Notes: generated from the sequence alone by a model not told the origin. A stretch of DNA of 27,471 nt from an uncultured Streptococcus sp. (GCA_934201655.1 CAKPXD010000006.1:1-27471); one strand, 5' to 3'; positions 18,323 through 27,089 are shown, numbered from the stretch's first letter. Numbers and translations are program-made.

Positions 18323-18745
18323 TTAGTTTTCTTCAGTTACGAATTGACTGAGTAGTCCGTTGATGAAACGGGCTGATTTTTGATCTGAGAAGCTTTTTGC
18401 AAGTTCAATAGCTTCATTCACAGCTACAAGTTGAGGAGTATCAAAGGAAGTGATTTCGAAAACTCCTAAACGCAATAAATTCTTTTCAACTAAGGTTAAA
18501 CGTTCAATCGTCCAACCAGACTTTAAATGCTGAGTGATTTGTTTGTCTAGTTCCTCTTTTTGAGCTTGAACACCAGATACAAGATCGATTAGGAAGCTAG
18601 GGAGTTTTATCTCGTCGTCTTCTCGATCATGAGTATAAGCGAAGCGACAAGCAGTTTCAATATCAGAACCATATTCAAGACTCATCAGTGCTTGGAAGGC
18701 ACATTTTCGTAGTTCGCGTCTAGATTCTAATAATGGACTAGTCAT
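18323..18745 (-). CDS. nusB: NusB transcription antitermination factor
   Basis: It binds boxA RNA with NusE (S10) during rRNA transcription. The 140-residue protein shows RRELRKCAFQALMSLEYG near the N-terminus and the C-terminal FITS-type family segment IELAKSFSDQKSARFINGLL. The start at 18745 (MTSPLLESRRELRK) was chosen over an ATG six codons upstream because a GAGGA site lies just before it and homologues begin there. It overlaps the end of the Asp23 gene by eight bases, so the two are coupled, and it is the last gene before the terminator. Confidence 0.96.
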   Translation of the reverse strand: MTSPLLESRRELRKCAFQALMSLEYGSDIETACRFAYTHDREDDEIKLPSFLIDLVSGVQAQKEELDKQITQHLKSGWTIERLTLVEKNLLRLGVFEITSFDTPQLVAVNEAIELAKSFSDQKSARFINGLLSQFVTEEN

Positions 18746-19127
18746 TGAGGAAGTCCTCATCAAACAAATCTGTTAATGCTGGTTTTGGTGTTTTATCTGG
18801 TGCAATACCAGCAACGTGAATATTCACAGCATTGAGTTCTACATCAGCCATATTACGAACGGCATCTTTTACAGCTTTTTGAATAGCCATTGCAACCTTA
18901 GGAACCTTGACACCATACTCAAGATAGAGATAGATATCAGCTATTAGTTCTTCTTCAGATTCTTTTAGATAGACGCCACGACCGAGTGAAAGTTTTGAAA
19001 GGGTGTCAGATACTGATTTATTTGAAAAAGAGTGGACACCATCAACTTTGGCTGTAGCGATTGCAATGATTTTTTCAAGTACACGTGGGGCGATAACGAT
19101 TTCGCCTAATTGTTCTTCAATTCCCAT
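18738..19127 (-). CDS. Asp23/Gls24-family protein, YqhY type
   Basis: This 129-residue protein belongs to the Asp23 (DUF322) family: GEIVIAPRVLEKIIAIATAKVDGVHSF, then DIYLYLEYGVKVPKVAMAIQKAVKDAV and LNAVNIHVAGI. There is no signal peptide or membrane span. In B. subtilis the homologue yqhY lies in the accB-accC-yqhY-nusB region and its loss disturbs acetyl-CoA carboxylase activity. Here the gene is likewise before nusB but in the opposite orientation to acc, with the CPBP gene between. That makes a link to fatty acid synthesis plausible, by family knowledge. It starts 21 bases after efp, probably as part of the efp transcript. Confidence 0.93.
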   Translation of the reverse strand: MGIEEQLGEIVIAPRVLEKIIAIATAKVDGVHSFSNKSVSDTLSKLSLGRGVYLKESEEELIADIYLYLEYGVKVPKVAMAIQKAVKDAVRNMADVELNAVNIHVAGIAPDKTPKPALTDLFDEDFLND

Positions 19128-19148
19128 AGAATGACCTCTTTCTAGAGA

Positions 19149-19709
19149 TTAGGCACGAGAAACGTAAGTTCCTTCTGCAGTGTTGATAACGAGTTTTTGT
19201 CCTGCTTCGATGAAGTCTGGAACGTTCACGACAAGACCAGTTTCCAGTGTAGCTGGTTTACCAGAACCGGTAACAGTTGCACCTTTAATAGATGGTTGAG
19301 TTTCAGCAACTGTCAATTCAACAGTTGTAGGTACTGTTACACCGATTACTTCAGTTCCGTAAAATTGAATTTTAACTTCAGAATTTTCAAGGATGTAAAG
19401 CAATTCATTTTCAACATTTACAACAGGAATTTCGTATTGGTCGTAAGTTTCAGTGTTCATGAAATAAGCTGTATCGTCCATTTTGTACAAGTATTGTGCT
19501 GGCACGGTTTCGATAATCGCTTGTTCAAATTTTTCCTCTGGACGGTAGCTAGTTTCAAATGTTGAACCAGTACGGACATCACGCAATTTCATACGCATGA
19601 TAGTGTTTCCTTTACCTGGTTTGTGGTGGCTAGCTTCCAAAACGCGGATCAATTTGCCGTCAGCTGTTTCAAAGGTCATACCAGCCTTTAATTTACTTGC
19701 TTCAATCAT
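19149..19709 (-). CDS. efp: Elongation factor P
   Basis: It rescues ribosomes stalled at polyproline stretches. The 186-residue protein has the usual three beta-barrel domains. The tip loop HHKPGKGN contains Lys33, the position modified in many bacteria. The final segment AEGTYVSRA is the family C-terminus. GAGG lies before ATG 19709. It has its own promoter and leads Asp23 and nusB. In S. pneumoniae efp is next to gatB as I recall it; here two genes lie between them. Confidence 0.98.
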   Translation of the reverse strand: MIEASKLKAGMTFETADGKLIRVLEASHHKPGKGNTIMRMKLRDVRTGSTFETSYRPEEKFEQAIIETVPAQYLYKMDDTAYFMNTETYDQYEIPVVNVENELLYILENSEVKIQFYGTEVIGVTVPTTVELTVAETQPSIKGATVTGSGKPATLETGLVVNVPDFIEAGQKLVINTAEGTYVSRA

Positions 19710-19743
19710 GTTTTTACCTCTTTAATAAAATAATTTACTCTTT

Positions 19744-19772
19744 ATTGTATCATAAGTCGCAAGATTTCTCAA
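19744..19772 (-). promoter_or_regulatory. efp promoter
   Basis: On the minus strand, -35 TTGAGA (19767-19772), a 17-base spacer, and an extended -10 TGATACAAT with its hexamer at 19744-19749. Confidence 0.82.
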
Positions 19773-19789
19773 ATATCAGGAAAGTGAAA

Positions 19790-21172
19790 TTAGTTGACAG
19801 GAACGATGTTTCCTTCTTCGTCTTTGGTTACCAATACGTACTTGCCATCGACTTCGATGTAGAAGTTTTTATTAGCGGTTTGTTTAGAGTTGGTAGCTTG
19901 TTCAGGACTAGTAGATTCTTGTACAGGAGTTGTGACTTCTTGAGTAGTAGATTCTTGTGCAGGAGTTGTCATTTCTGAATTAGTAGTTTCTACTGAGTTA
20001 GCGGTTTGTTCAGGGCTAACAGTCTCTACTGGGCTAGCAGCTTGCTCAGGACTTGAAGTTTGTACCGGAGTAAAAGCTTGGTTTGGATCAGCGGGTTGTA
20101 CTGGGGGAACAGTTTGATTTGGGCTAACAGGTTGAGCTTGTTGGGTGAGTTGACCACCGAGAGTTTGACCGAGATTCATACCCATAAACATGTTCATTCC
20201 ATTGCCATTACCTTCGTTATTGGCTGCAGCAATAAGAGCTTCATTACGAGCGCGACGTTCTTCAATTTCGATGGTATTGTATTTCATAGCAACGAGTTCG
20301 CTATCAAGTTTACGTACAAGTTCCAAGCTTTCTTGGTCGTAGCTCAAATCCTCAAGAAGGATATTGGTTGCTTCAATACCGTAAAGACCAGTCCATACCT
20401 TATTGACTTCCTGTTTAGCGATTTCATTGAAGGTATCTTGATTAGCATTTAGGCTATAGATATCAACTCGGTACTCATTAGTAAATTTGGCAATTGCGAT
20501 CGCAATTTTAGGGGAAATATTTTGTCGAAGAGTTCCTTGAGCAATATCTTGGAGTGTAAATGGTTTATGTTCGTCAATTTGTTGACTGATAGAGCTAACG
20601 TAGAAAAGGACTGGGTCAGAAATCTTGATATCAAACAAACCATAAAAACGGATATTGAGCAATTGTTGGTAACGTTCACTGAAGTATTCCACAGCGTTTT
20701 GTGTACCAAATTTATTACCCGCAATCGGTTGGACACGAACAAAGATGATTTCTTGTTGAGTAACGACTTGACCAGCGAATGAAAAGCGGTGCTTGAAGTT
20801 TTCCCAAGTTCCTCTTATTCCGCCTTTTTCTAGAAGCCAAGCGTTGTCGCCAGAGCGCCATTCATGGCTACCAGCTTCTAAAACATCACCAAGGAAAGTA
20901 CCGTTATTTACAAGGATAGCAACATAACCTTGTGGCACAATTACGACAGAACCATCTGTTAAAAGTCCTGTATGTTGATTACCTTGTCTAGAAACTCCGT
21001 CAGGGTCTTTTGTAAGAAGAATTCCTTTAACAGCTAATGCTTCTGATGATACGTGTTCGGGAAGTACAACGGCTTCCTTAAATTTACTGTCATTAAAACT
21101 ATTAATACCAGCAGTTTTGGCAACATCAACAACTCCCTTAATTTGCTCTTTGGCCATACGGATAAATCCCAT
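19790..21172 (-). CDS. SPFH-domain (YdjI-like) protein with repetitive C-terminal linker
   Basis: This 460-residue protein has an N-terminal amphipathic start (MGFIRMAKEQIKGVVDVAKT) and an SPFH/Band 7-like domain over about 35-315, with VVIVPQGYVAILVNNG and GSHEWRSGDNAWL. It belongs to the group often labelled 'virion core protein-like', which includes B. subtilis YdjI, a partner of PspA at the membrane. A Met/Gly-rich stretch (323-340) leads to a Pro/Thr/Gln/Glu-rich linker (about 345-435) with irregular repeats such as SPEQ and PVET. A short ending, FYIEVDGKYVLVTKDEEGN, follows. No C-terminal zinc ribbon is seen, although many relatives have one; the preceding gene does encode one. It begins nine bases after that gene, whose TAG is inside its own AGGAGG, so the two are made together. 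Confidence 0.85.
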   Translation of the reverse strand: MGFIRMAKEQIKGVVDVAKTAGINSFNDSKFKEAVVLPEHVSSEALAVKGILLTKDPDGVSRQGNQHTGLLTDGSVVIVPQGYVAILVNNGTFLGDVLEAGSHEWRSGDNAWLLEKGGIRGTWENFKHRFSFAGQVVTQQEIIFVRVQPIAGNKFGTQNAVEYFSERYQQLLNIRFYGLFDIKISDPVLFYVSSISQQIDEHKPFTLQDIAQGTLRQNISPKIAIAIAKFTNEYRVDIYSLNANQDTFNEIAKQEVNKVWTGLYGIEATNILLEDLSYDQESLELVRKLDSELVAMKYNTIEIEERRARNEALIAAANNEGNGNGMNMFMGMNLGQTLGGQLTQQAQPVSPNQTVPPVQPADPNQAFTPVQTSSPEQAASPVETVSPEQTANSVETTNSEMTTPAQESTTQEVTTPVQESTSPEQATNSKQTANKNFYIEVDGKYVLVTKDEEGNIVPVN

Positions 21173-21181
21173 AATTTCCTC

Positions 21182-22186
21182 CTAATTATATAGTTCGTCT
21201 TCATCCACAACATCGTAGGTATCAAGTACCCATTGGTTAGGACTACGGGTGATATCAGATCCGCAATAGTCACATTTGCTGATAGCTGATATTTTCAGTG
21301 GCGCGCCACAGTTTGGACAGCGGTCGCTAACGGCTTCATCTTGGACAGAGCTTTCAGTTTGACTGCCATGTTTACGGATGAAGTTCATTTGATAAACTGT
21401 AAATAGATCTTTTTGAGGATCTCCCTCAATAACCTTACGAGTCTTGTCTTCGATGACATAATCTCTCAAGGTAGATGATAAGATAACGACTAAAGTATCA
21501 TTTCCATCTGGATTACTATTGAAATCTTTAATTCGAACATTTTCAACGTAAACGCGTTCCAAAACATTCGTTGTTTGAGATTGGATATAGTCTTCCAGTT
21601 GAGCACTATGTTGAGTATAGAGACTAACACTTTCAAGAGAACGCACCAGATTCCAATCCTTTTTAGTCCAGGCAGCCTGCAACTGGATATAAACTTCTTT
21701 AGCCCAAGAAGTGAAAGTAGAGGCGTCAAAGTTTGGATCATAGTATCTAAGTCGATCAATGGCTTGGCTATTATTTTCAACTCGACGATGGATAGTTGGT
21801 TGCGGTTGGTAGCTAGTCGAACTTCCATAAGATTTACCAGATGATGAATTCTGGTCATTCAGATATTTGATAAGCATGAAGAGTAAGAAAGCTCCGACAC
21901 CAAACATGATCAGAATGGTCATTCCTGTCCCTAGAGAACCGTCTGAACTTGAGTAACTACCGCCAGAACGATAGCTGCTTCTAGAAGAAGAACTACCACT
22001 TGAACGACTTCGGCTAGAGCTACTACTTCGAGAACTGCTACTGCTTCGAGAACTGCTACTGCTTCGTGAGCTACTGCGACTAGAGCTACCACTTCGAGAA
22101 TGTCCAACACCTGCATCGATGGATTGTAGGGGTGTCACAAATAGAAGAAGCATGCAAGTAGCGATAAGAGTATATAACTTTTTCAT
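21182..22186 (-). CDS. Membrane protein with signal peptide, Ser/Arg-rich region, Tim44-like domain and zinc ribbon
   Basis: This 334-residue protein has, in order: a signal peptide (1-25, KKLYTLIATCMLLLFVTPL, possible cleavage after SIDA), a Ser/Arg/Gly-rich region (29-82) with three SSSSSR hexapeptides at 42-59, a membrane span (88-108), a linker, and a Tim44-like region (about 135-275: IDRLRYYDPNFDASTFTSWAKEV, YVENVRIKDF, VIEDKTRKVIEGD). It ends with a zinc ribbon, Cys290, Cys293, Cys305 and Cys308 (CPNC and CDYC). The predicted topology puts the Ser/Arg region outside and the Tim44-like and zinc parts in the cytoplasm. It lies between gatB and the SPFH gene, with no convincing promoter in the 72-base gap, so it may read on from gatCAB. 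Its role is unknown; a membrane scaffold for the SPFH partner is an inference. Confidence 0.8.
   Translation of the reverse strand: MKKLYTLIATCMLLLFVTPLQSIDAGVGHSRSGSSSRSSSRSSSSSRSSSSSRSSSSSRSRSSGSSSSRSSYRSGGSYSSSDGSLGTGMTILIMFGVGAFLLFMLIKYLNDQNSSSGKSYGSSTSYQPQPTIHRRVENNSQAIDRLRYYDPNFDASTFTSWAKEVYIQLQAAWTKKDWNLVRSLESVSLYTQHSAQLEDYIQSQTTNVLERVYVENVRIKDFNSNPDGNDTLVVILSSTLRDYVIEDKTRKVIEGDPQKDLFTVYQMNFIRKHGSQTESSVQDEAVSDRCPNCGAPLKISAISKCDYCGSDITRSPNQWVLDTYDVVDEDELYN
22010..22076. repeat. 18-base tandem repeat in the Ser/Arg region
   Basis: The unit CTTCGAGAACTGCTACTG occurs twice without change (22026-22043 and 22044-22061), followed by a shorter related unit (22062-22076). Read on the minus strand it encodes SSSSSR hexapeptides. 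Copy changes would keep the reading frame. Confidence 0.85.
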
Positions 22187-22258
22187 ATGTCTCCTAACTA
22201 TGTGAGTACAAAGTGCAAGGCATCAAGCTAGAATTTTTATTAGCTTGTGACAGTTATA

Positions 22259-23707
22259 TTATAATGAATCTTCTTTCAACTTAGCCAATTCTTGGGCAAG
22301 TAGTTTGAGGGCTACTTGTGGGTTGGCTTGGCCTTTGGTCGCTTTCATGAGGAAACCAGTAAAGGCCTTGTCGGCATTGCGTTTTCCTGACTTGAAGTCA
22401 ACAACAGCTGCTTCGTTATCAGCAAAGACTTGATGGATGATTGGAATCAAAATATCTGGATCTGAGATTTGAACCATACCTGCTTTTTCAACGTATTCAC
22501 GAGCGCCACCACCATTTTTAGCTAGGTGAACAAAGACTTTTTTAGCAATCTTAGATGAAATAGTGCCGTCTTCGATGATGGCAATCATTTCAACCAAGTT
22601 TTCTGGTGTCAATTCGATTTGTTCCAGTGTCTTGCCTTCAGCGTTCAAGAACTGAGCGACTTCACCTTGGAGCCAGTTAGATACTTGTTTAGCATCACCA
22701 CCGAGGGCAACAGCTTTTTCAAAGAAGTCAGAAGTGACTTTATTGGCAGTCAACTGACTAGCATCGTAGTCTGATAATCCGAGTTGAGAGACATAGCGAG
22801 CACGGCGCTCTTTTGGAAACTCTGGTAACTCAGTACGCATTTCTTCAATCCACTCGTCTGAGATTTCAAAGAGTGGTAGGTCTGGTTCTGGGAAGTAGCG
22901 ATAGTCAGCAGCTCCTTCCTTGACACGCATGAGGATAGTTGCCTTGTTCGCTTCGTCATAACGGCGAGTTTCTTGGCGGATTTGACCACCTGAGCGAAGG
23001 ATTTCAGCCTGGCGTTGGACTTCGTATTCAAGCCCCTTACGAACGTTTGAGAAGGAGTTAAGGTTCTTCAACTCAGTCTTGGTACCGAATTTCTCTTGAC
23101 CATAAGGGCGAAGGGAGATGTTAGCATCCACACGCATAGACCCTTCTTCCATCTTAACGTCAGAAATGCCAGCGTATTGGATAACCTCCTTGAGGGTTGT
23201 TAGGTAAGCATAAGCTTCTTCTGGTGAACGCATGTCTGCTTCAGATACGATTTCAATCAAAGGCACCCCTTGGCGGTTGAGGTCAACATAAGAGTAACCA
23301 TCTGTACCATGAGTGTTTTTACCTGCATCTTCTTCTAGGTGAGCACGTTCGATACCGATTTTCTTAGTCGTACCATCTTCAAGTTCCACTTCAATCCATC
23401 CATTGTAACCGATTGGTTCATCAAACTGAGAAATTTGGTAGGCTTTAGGATTATCAGGGTAGAAGTAGTTCTTGCGGTCAAAGTGCATCTTCTTATGGAT
23501 GTCCATGTTAAGAGCGAGTGCAGCCTTGATACCAGCATCGACAACACCTTTATTGAGAACTGGTAGTACACCTGGGAAAGACCAGTCAATCACGTTTGTG
23601 TTGGCATTTTGGTCGTTTCCAAAGTGGGCAGAAGTAGGTGAGAAGATTTTTGAATTGGTGTTGAGCTCTACGTGGACTTCAAGTCCAATGACTGTTTCAA
23701 AGTTCAT
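22259..23707 (-). CDS. gatB: GatB, Asp-tRNA(Asn)/Glu-tRNA(Gln) amidotransferase subunit B
   Basis: This is the kinase and tRNA-binding subunit of GatCAB, which converts misacylated Glu-tRNA(Gln) or Asp-tRNA(Asn) to the amide form. The 482 residues include the N-terminal [15 protein letters not shown], the core [25 protein letters not shown] and TELKNLNSF. The C-terminal YqeY-like tail reads [22 protein letters not shown]. Its ATG shares one base with the gatA stop (TAATG), as in many streptococci. Two genes of a different kind follow. Confidence 0.98.
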   Translation of the reverse strand: MNFETVIGLEVHVELNTNSKIFSPTSAHFGNDQNANTNVIDWSFPGVLPVLNKGVVDAGIKAALALNMDIHKKMHFDRKNYFYPDNPKAYQISQFDEPIGYNGWIEVELEDGTTKKIGIERAHLEEDAGKNTHGTDGYSYVDLNRQGVPLIEIVSEADMRSPEEAYAYLTTLKEVIQYAGISDVKMEEGSMRVDANISLRPYGQEKFGTKTELKNLNSFSNVRKGLEYEVQRQAEILRSGGQIRQETRRYDEANKATILMRVKEGAADYRYFPEPDLPLFEISDEWIEEMRTELPEFPKERRARYVSQLGLSDYDASQLTANKVTSDFFEKAVALGGDAKQVSNWLQGEVAQFLNAEGKTLEQIELTPENLVEMIAIIEDGTISSKIAKKVFVHLAKNGGGAREYVEKAGMVQISDPDILIPIIHQVFADNEAAVVDFKSGKRNADKAFTGFLMKATKGQANPQVALKLLAQELAKLKEDSL

Positions 23708-25173
23708 TAGTTGTCACCTCCAAAAATCACGGGTTGTTGTTTGTGGTAGTCTGTTGTTGCTTCAAAGGCAGCTGCAGCTTGGTAGATAGTTTCTTCAGAA
23801 TACTTAGGACCAATCAATTGGAGTCCTACTGGTAGACCTTGGACAAATCCAGCAGGAAGCGAAATACCTGGGAGACCAGCTAAGTTGACAGGAATTGTCA
23901 AGAGGTCAGCCAAGTACATAGCAACTGGATCGTGGTTGAGTGAATCCAAGTCATAAGCAACACTAGGAGCAGTTGGTCCCAAAATCAAGTCATAATCCGC
24001 AAAGACGTTTTCGAAATCTTGGATGATGAGGGTACGGACTTGTCCAGCCTTCTTGTAGTAGGCATCATAGTAACCTGATGAAAGGCTGAAAGTACCTAGC
24101 ATGATACGGCGTTTCACCTCTTCACCGAAACCTTGGCTACGGCTGTTTACATAGATTTCATCAAGGTTAGTCGCATCCTCTGCGCGGTAGCCGTAACGAA
24201 TACCATCAAAACGTTGCAAGTTTGAGGAAGCTTCTGAAGAAGCGATGATGTAGTAAACCGCAACTCCGTATTTAGAGTGGGGAAGGCTCACTTCTTCAAC
24301 GATAGCACCAAGTTTTTCAAAGTGCTTAGCGGCTTTGAGGATGGTTTCTTTAACTTCTGGATCAATCCCTTCACCAAGGTATTCCTTAGGAAGGGCGATC
24401 TTCATACCTTTGATGTCTTGACCAATCTTAGAAGTAAAGTCTGCTACACGAACAGGTGCAGAAGTAGAGTCTTTGGCATCTTCGCTGGCAATTGCATTGA
24501 GCAAGAGGGCATTTTCCTTAACGGTTGGTGCAAAAGGCCCGATTTGGTCTAATGAACTACCAAAGGCAATCAGACCAAAACGTGAAACAGTTCCATAGGT
24601 CGGTTTGAGACCAACGATCCCGTTGAAGGCAGCTGGTTGGCGGATAGAACCACCAGTATCAGACCCAAGTGACAATCGGACTTGTCCTGAAGCTACAGAA
24701 GCAGCAGAACCGCTAGATGAACCACCGGGAACCTTGCTGTGGTCCCAAGCGTTTTTAGTCGCACCATAGTATGAAGTTTCACCAGAACCACCCATGGCAA
24801 ACTCGTCCATATTAGTTTTTCCGACAACAATCATGCCCTTAGATTTTGCATTGGCAACTGCTGTTGCATCAAAGATTGGCTCGTAGTTATAAAGCATTTT
24901 TGAGGCTGCAGTTGTCAGAATGCCGTCTGTAGAGATATTATCCTTAACGGCTAGTGGAATTCCTGAAAGGATATTGTCAGCGTCGATTCCAGTCTCGTCA
25001 ATAGCTTTAGCTTGAGCAAGGGCTTGGTCTTCAGCAATCGTAACGAAGGCATTGATAACCTCTTCACGCGCCTTGATATCTTCAAGAGTTGCTTGTGTTA
25101 GTTCTGTTGCTGAAATTTCCTTAGAAACAAGGAGGTTGTGCAACTCTTCAATGGTTTTATGATTAAAAGTCAT
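23707..25173 (-). CDS. gatA: GatA, amidotransferase subunit A
   Basis: This amidase subunit releases ammonia from glutamine. The 488 residues carry the amidase signature: Lys77 ([10 protein letters not shown]), cis-Ser152 in [10 protein letters not shown] and the nucleophile Ser176 in [10 protein letters not shown]. The C-terminal part [12 protein letters not shown] is also typical. Its start shares one base with the gatC stop (TAATG) and its stop shares one with gatB, so all three subunits are translationally coupled. Confidence 0.98.
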   Translation of the reverse strand: MTFNHKTIEELHNLLVSKEISATELTQATLEDIKAREEVINAFVTIAEDQALAQAKAIDETGIDADNILSGIPLAVKDNISTDGILTTAASKMLYNYEPIFDATAVANAKSKGMIVVGKTNMDEFAMGGSGETSYYGATKNAWDHSKVPGGSSSGSAASVASGQVRLSLGSDTGGSIRQPAAFNGIVGLKPTYGTVSRFGLIAFGSSLDQIGPFAPTVKENALLLNAIASEDAKDSTSAPVRVADFTSKIGQDIKGMKIALPKEYLGEGIDPEVKETILKAAKHFEKLGAIVEEVSLPHSKYGVAVYYIIASSEASSNLQRFDGIRYGYRAEDATNLDEIYVNSRSQGFGEEVKRRIMLGTFSLSSGYYDAYYKKAGQVRTLIIQDFENVFADYDLILGPTAPSVAYDLDSLNHDPVAMYLADLLTIPVNLAGLPGISLPAGFVQGLPVGLQLIGPKYSEETIYQAAAAFEATTDYHKQQPVIFGGDN

Positions 25174-25475
25174 TAGGCATCTCCTCCGTCGTCTAGGATA
25201 GCTGGTACCTTGATATAGTAGTTTTCTTTTTCAGGTACATTTTTAAATAAGCGGTCACGGTCTGTTCCTTCTTCGGCCACATCAGGTCGGAGAACAGTTT
25301 TACGGTCAGCCATAGTTGTAGTAGGTGCGACACCAGTTGTGTCAACTTCACTTAACAATTCGACCATATCAACAATTTTTGAGAGTGTTGTCGCAAATGA
25401 AGCAGTTTCTTCTTCTGAGAATTTTAATTTTGAAAGATTGGCAACGTGGGTTACCTCTTCTTGCGTAATTTTCAT
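25173..25475 (-). CDS. gatC: GatC, amidotransferase subunit C
   Basis: This 100-residue subunit wraps around GatA and holds the complex together. The family signature is visible in [17 protein letters not shown] and [13 protein letters not shown], and [12 protein letters not shown] is the usual end. ATG 25475 follows GAAAGGATA. It is first in the gatCAB operon, with the promoter at 25516-25546. Confidence 0.97.
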   Translation of the reverse strand: MKITQEEVTHVANLSKLKFSEEETASFATTLSKIVDMVELLSEVDTTGVAPTTTMADRKTVLRPDVAEEGTDRDRLFKNVPEKENYYIKVPAILDDGGDA

Positions 25476-25515
25476 CGGATATCCTTTCGTGAAATGATGA
25501 TTCTTTATCTGTTCT

Positions 25516-25546
25516 ATTTTACCATATTTTCCTATAAATAAGGCAA
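25516..25546 (-). promoter_or_regulatory. gatCAB promoter
   Basis: On the minus strand, an extended -10 TGGTAAAAT with its hexamer at 25516-25521, and TTGCCT (25541-25546) at a long 19-base spacing. The extended -10 makes up for the weak spacing. It diverges from the promoter at 25570. Confidence 0.6.
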
Positions 25547-25569
25547 GTCAAGCTAAAAAGAAACAGAAA

Positions 25570-25598
25570 TTGAAAAATACTTTTTATTTCGATATAAT
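25570..25598 (+). promoter_or_regulatory. Promoter of the YwaF-like gene pair
   Basis: -35 TTGAAA (25570-25575), a 17-base spacer, and a perfect -10 TATAAT (25593-25598). The start is near 25605, giving an 83-base leader. The 11-mer CGATATAATGG is shared with the prfC promoter. Confidence 0.88.
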
Positions 25599-25687
25599 GG
25601 TTGAAATTAGAAGAAAGAATAACAGTCGTTTTTAGTTGGTAAAAAGGATGTATCATTAACCCAACTAGAAGACGTTAAGGATGACAC

Positions 25688-26362
25688 ATGACGCTTTGGG
25701 AGTTATTTTTTACCAGTAAAAAGACAGTCCCTCCTCATTTGGGGACATGGTACTTTTTATTACCGACTTCTTTGGTAATCATAGCTGTTTTATCGATTCG
25801 TTATGCCTCTTCTAAGCGCTATCGAGATTTTTGGTATTGGGGACAATTGATCCAATTGCTGATTATCAACGCTTGGTATATTTCGGCGCGCCTGCCTCTG
25901 TCTGAGGCTCTCCCTTTTTATCATAGTCGCATGGCTATGTGGATGATTCTTTTTGCCCCTAATAAGACCTTTTTCAAGCAATATTTTGCCTTAGTGGGAG
26001 TTTTTGGTTCGATCATGGCCTTGGTTTATCCAGTCTTTTATCCTTTTCCTTTCCCTCATGTTTCGTCTGTGAACAATGTTTTCGGGCACTGGGCCCTCTT
26101 GGCTAACTGCTTGATTTATCTTGTTAGATATTATAAAGTTGAAAAAAGAGATACTTGGAAAATATGCCGGATGACTCTTGGAGTCAATGCCATTATCTTT
26201 CTAGCCAATCTTTTGACAGGAGGAAATTATGGCTTTATGAGTAAACCCCCTGTGATTGGGGATCATGGCGCCTTGGTTAATTATTTGATAGTAACCAGTT
26301 TGATGACAGGTATTCTCATCCTTATCAATCAACTCGTTAAATATAAACATAAGAATAGTTAA
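25688..26362 (+). CDS. YwaF/TMEM164-like membrane protein, copy 1
   Basis: This 224-residue multi-span protein belongs to the TIGR02206 (YwaF) group, related to the TMEM164 family. About six membrane spans are visible. Shared landmarks with copy 2 are LPxYHxRxAM (75-84), QYFALxG (98-104), YPVFxPxxFPH (114-124), GHxALL (133-138) and TGGNYG. The residue after YH is Ser80 (AGT at 25925-25927), where copy 2 has Cys. As I recall, human TMEM164 is an acyltransferase that needs a Cys and a His in the matching positions; here His134 is kept. Whether the Ser form is active is unknown. Ribosome binding is by AAGGA just upstream. Confidence 0.85.
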   Translation: MTLWELFFTSKKTVPPHLGTWYFLLPTSLVIIAVLSIRYASSKRYRDFWYWGQLIQLLIINAWYISARLPLSEALPFYHSRMAMWMILFAPNKTFFKQYFALVGVFGSIMALVYPVFYPFPFPHVSSVNNVFGHWALLANCLIYLVRYYKVEKRDTWKICRMTLGVNAIIFLANLLTGGNYGFMSKPPVIGDHGALVNYLIVTSLMTGILILINQLVKYKHKNS

Positions 26363-26396
26363 TGTACAACTGAATTCGTTGCCTTAAGGAGATTTT

Positions 26397-27089
26397 ATGC
26401 ATCATTTTATTACAAGAACCCAAACCACACCACCACCTATTCCGATTTTTTGGTACGGTGTCATGATAGGCCTTCTTGCTTTGTCTATTTATGCTTCTCT
26501 TACTTACTACAAAAATCCCAAATTTGTTCGATTGTTTAAGTGGATTCAAATTGCGCAACTGCTAGCTCTTTACACTTGGTATATAGGTTTTAGCATTCCA
26601 TTTTCAAATAGTCTGCCTCTTTACCATTGCCGTTTAGCCATGTTCGCGGTTGTCTTCCTACCAGACAGATGGAAAACCAAGCAGTATTTTGCCCTTATGG
26701 GAGCCAGCGGCGCAGTATTTGCTTTAGGCTATCCTGTTTTTGACCCCTATGATTTCCCGCATATTACCAGCTTTTCTTTTCTCATTGGCCATTATGCCCT
26801 CTTGGTCAATTCCCTGGTTTATCTCATGAATCACTACGATAAAAACCTACTTAAAAAGTATCGAATTATCGCCTACACTTTTATTCTCAACCTTTTCCTA
26901 GTTGGGGTCAATCAAGTAACAGGTGGGAATTACGGACTCTTGAATACGACGCCGTTTATTCCAAATGCCCCTATATGGATAAAGTATCTTCTGGTTTCAA
27001 TCATTCTTTCTTCAGCCTTAGTGCTCTTTGATATTTTGTTTAAAAAACGTTGGGAAAAGAAAATTACTCTAGAAAAAATTAAATTTTGA
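26397..27089 (+). CDS. YwaF/TMEM164-like membrane protein, copy 2
   Basis: This is a 230-residue paralogue of the gene before it, with the same membrane layout and spacing of key residues: Cys78 in LPLYHCRLAMF and His132 in GHYALLVNS, 54 residues apart as in copy 1. GGNYGLLNTTP is kept. A basic C-terminal tail (KKRWEKKITLEKIKF) faces the cytoplasm by the positive-inside rule. ATG 26397 follows AAGGAG, 34 bases after copy 1, so both are in one operon. The function in bacteria is not established; a lipid acyl-transfer role is inferred only from the TMEM164 relation. Confidence 0.87.
   Translation: MHHFITRTQTTPPPIPIFWYGVMIGLLALSIYASLTYYKNPKFVRLFKWIQIAQLLALYTWYIGFSIPFSNSLPLYHCRLAMFAVVFLPDRWKTKQYFALMGASGAVFALGYPVFDPYDFPHITSFSFLIGHYALLVNSLVYLMNHYDKNLLKKYRIIAYTFILNLFLVGVNQVTGGNYGLLNTTPFIPNAPIWIKYLLVSIILSSALVLFDILFKKRWEKKITLEKIKF

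Noticed and set aside
22224..22247. Inverted repeat CAAGCTA/TAGCTTG as gatB terminator
   Set aside because: The 7-base stem has a 10-base AT-rich loop and no T-run on either side.
22258..22286. Promoter for the Tim44-like gene (TATAAT at the gatB stop)
   Set aside because: The -10 is perfect on the minus strand but no acceptable -35 is seen at 16-18 bases (GGCTAA at 17); the match is likely chance in AT-rich sequence.
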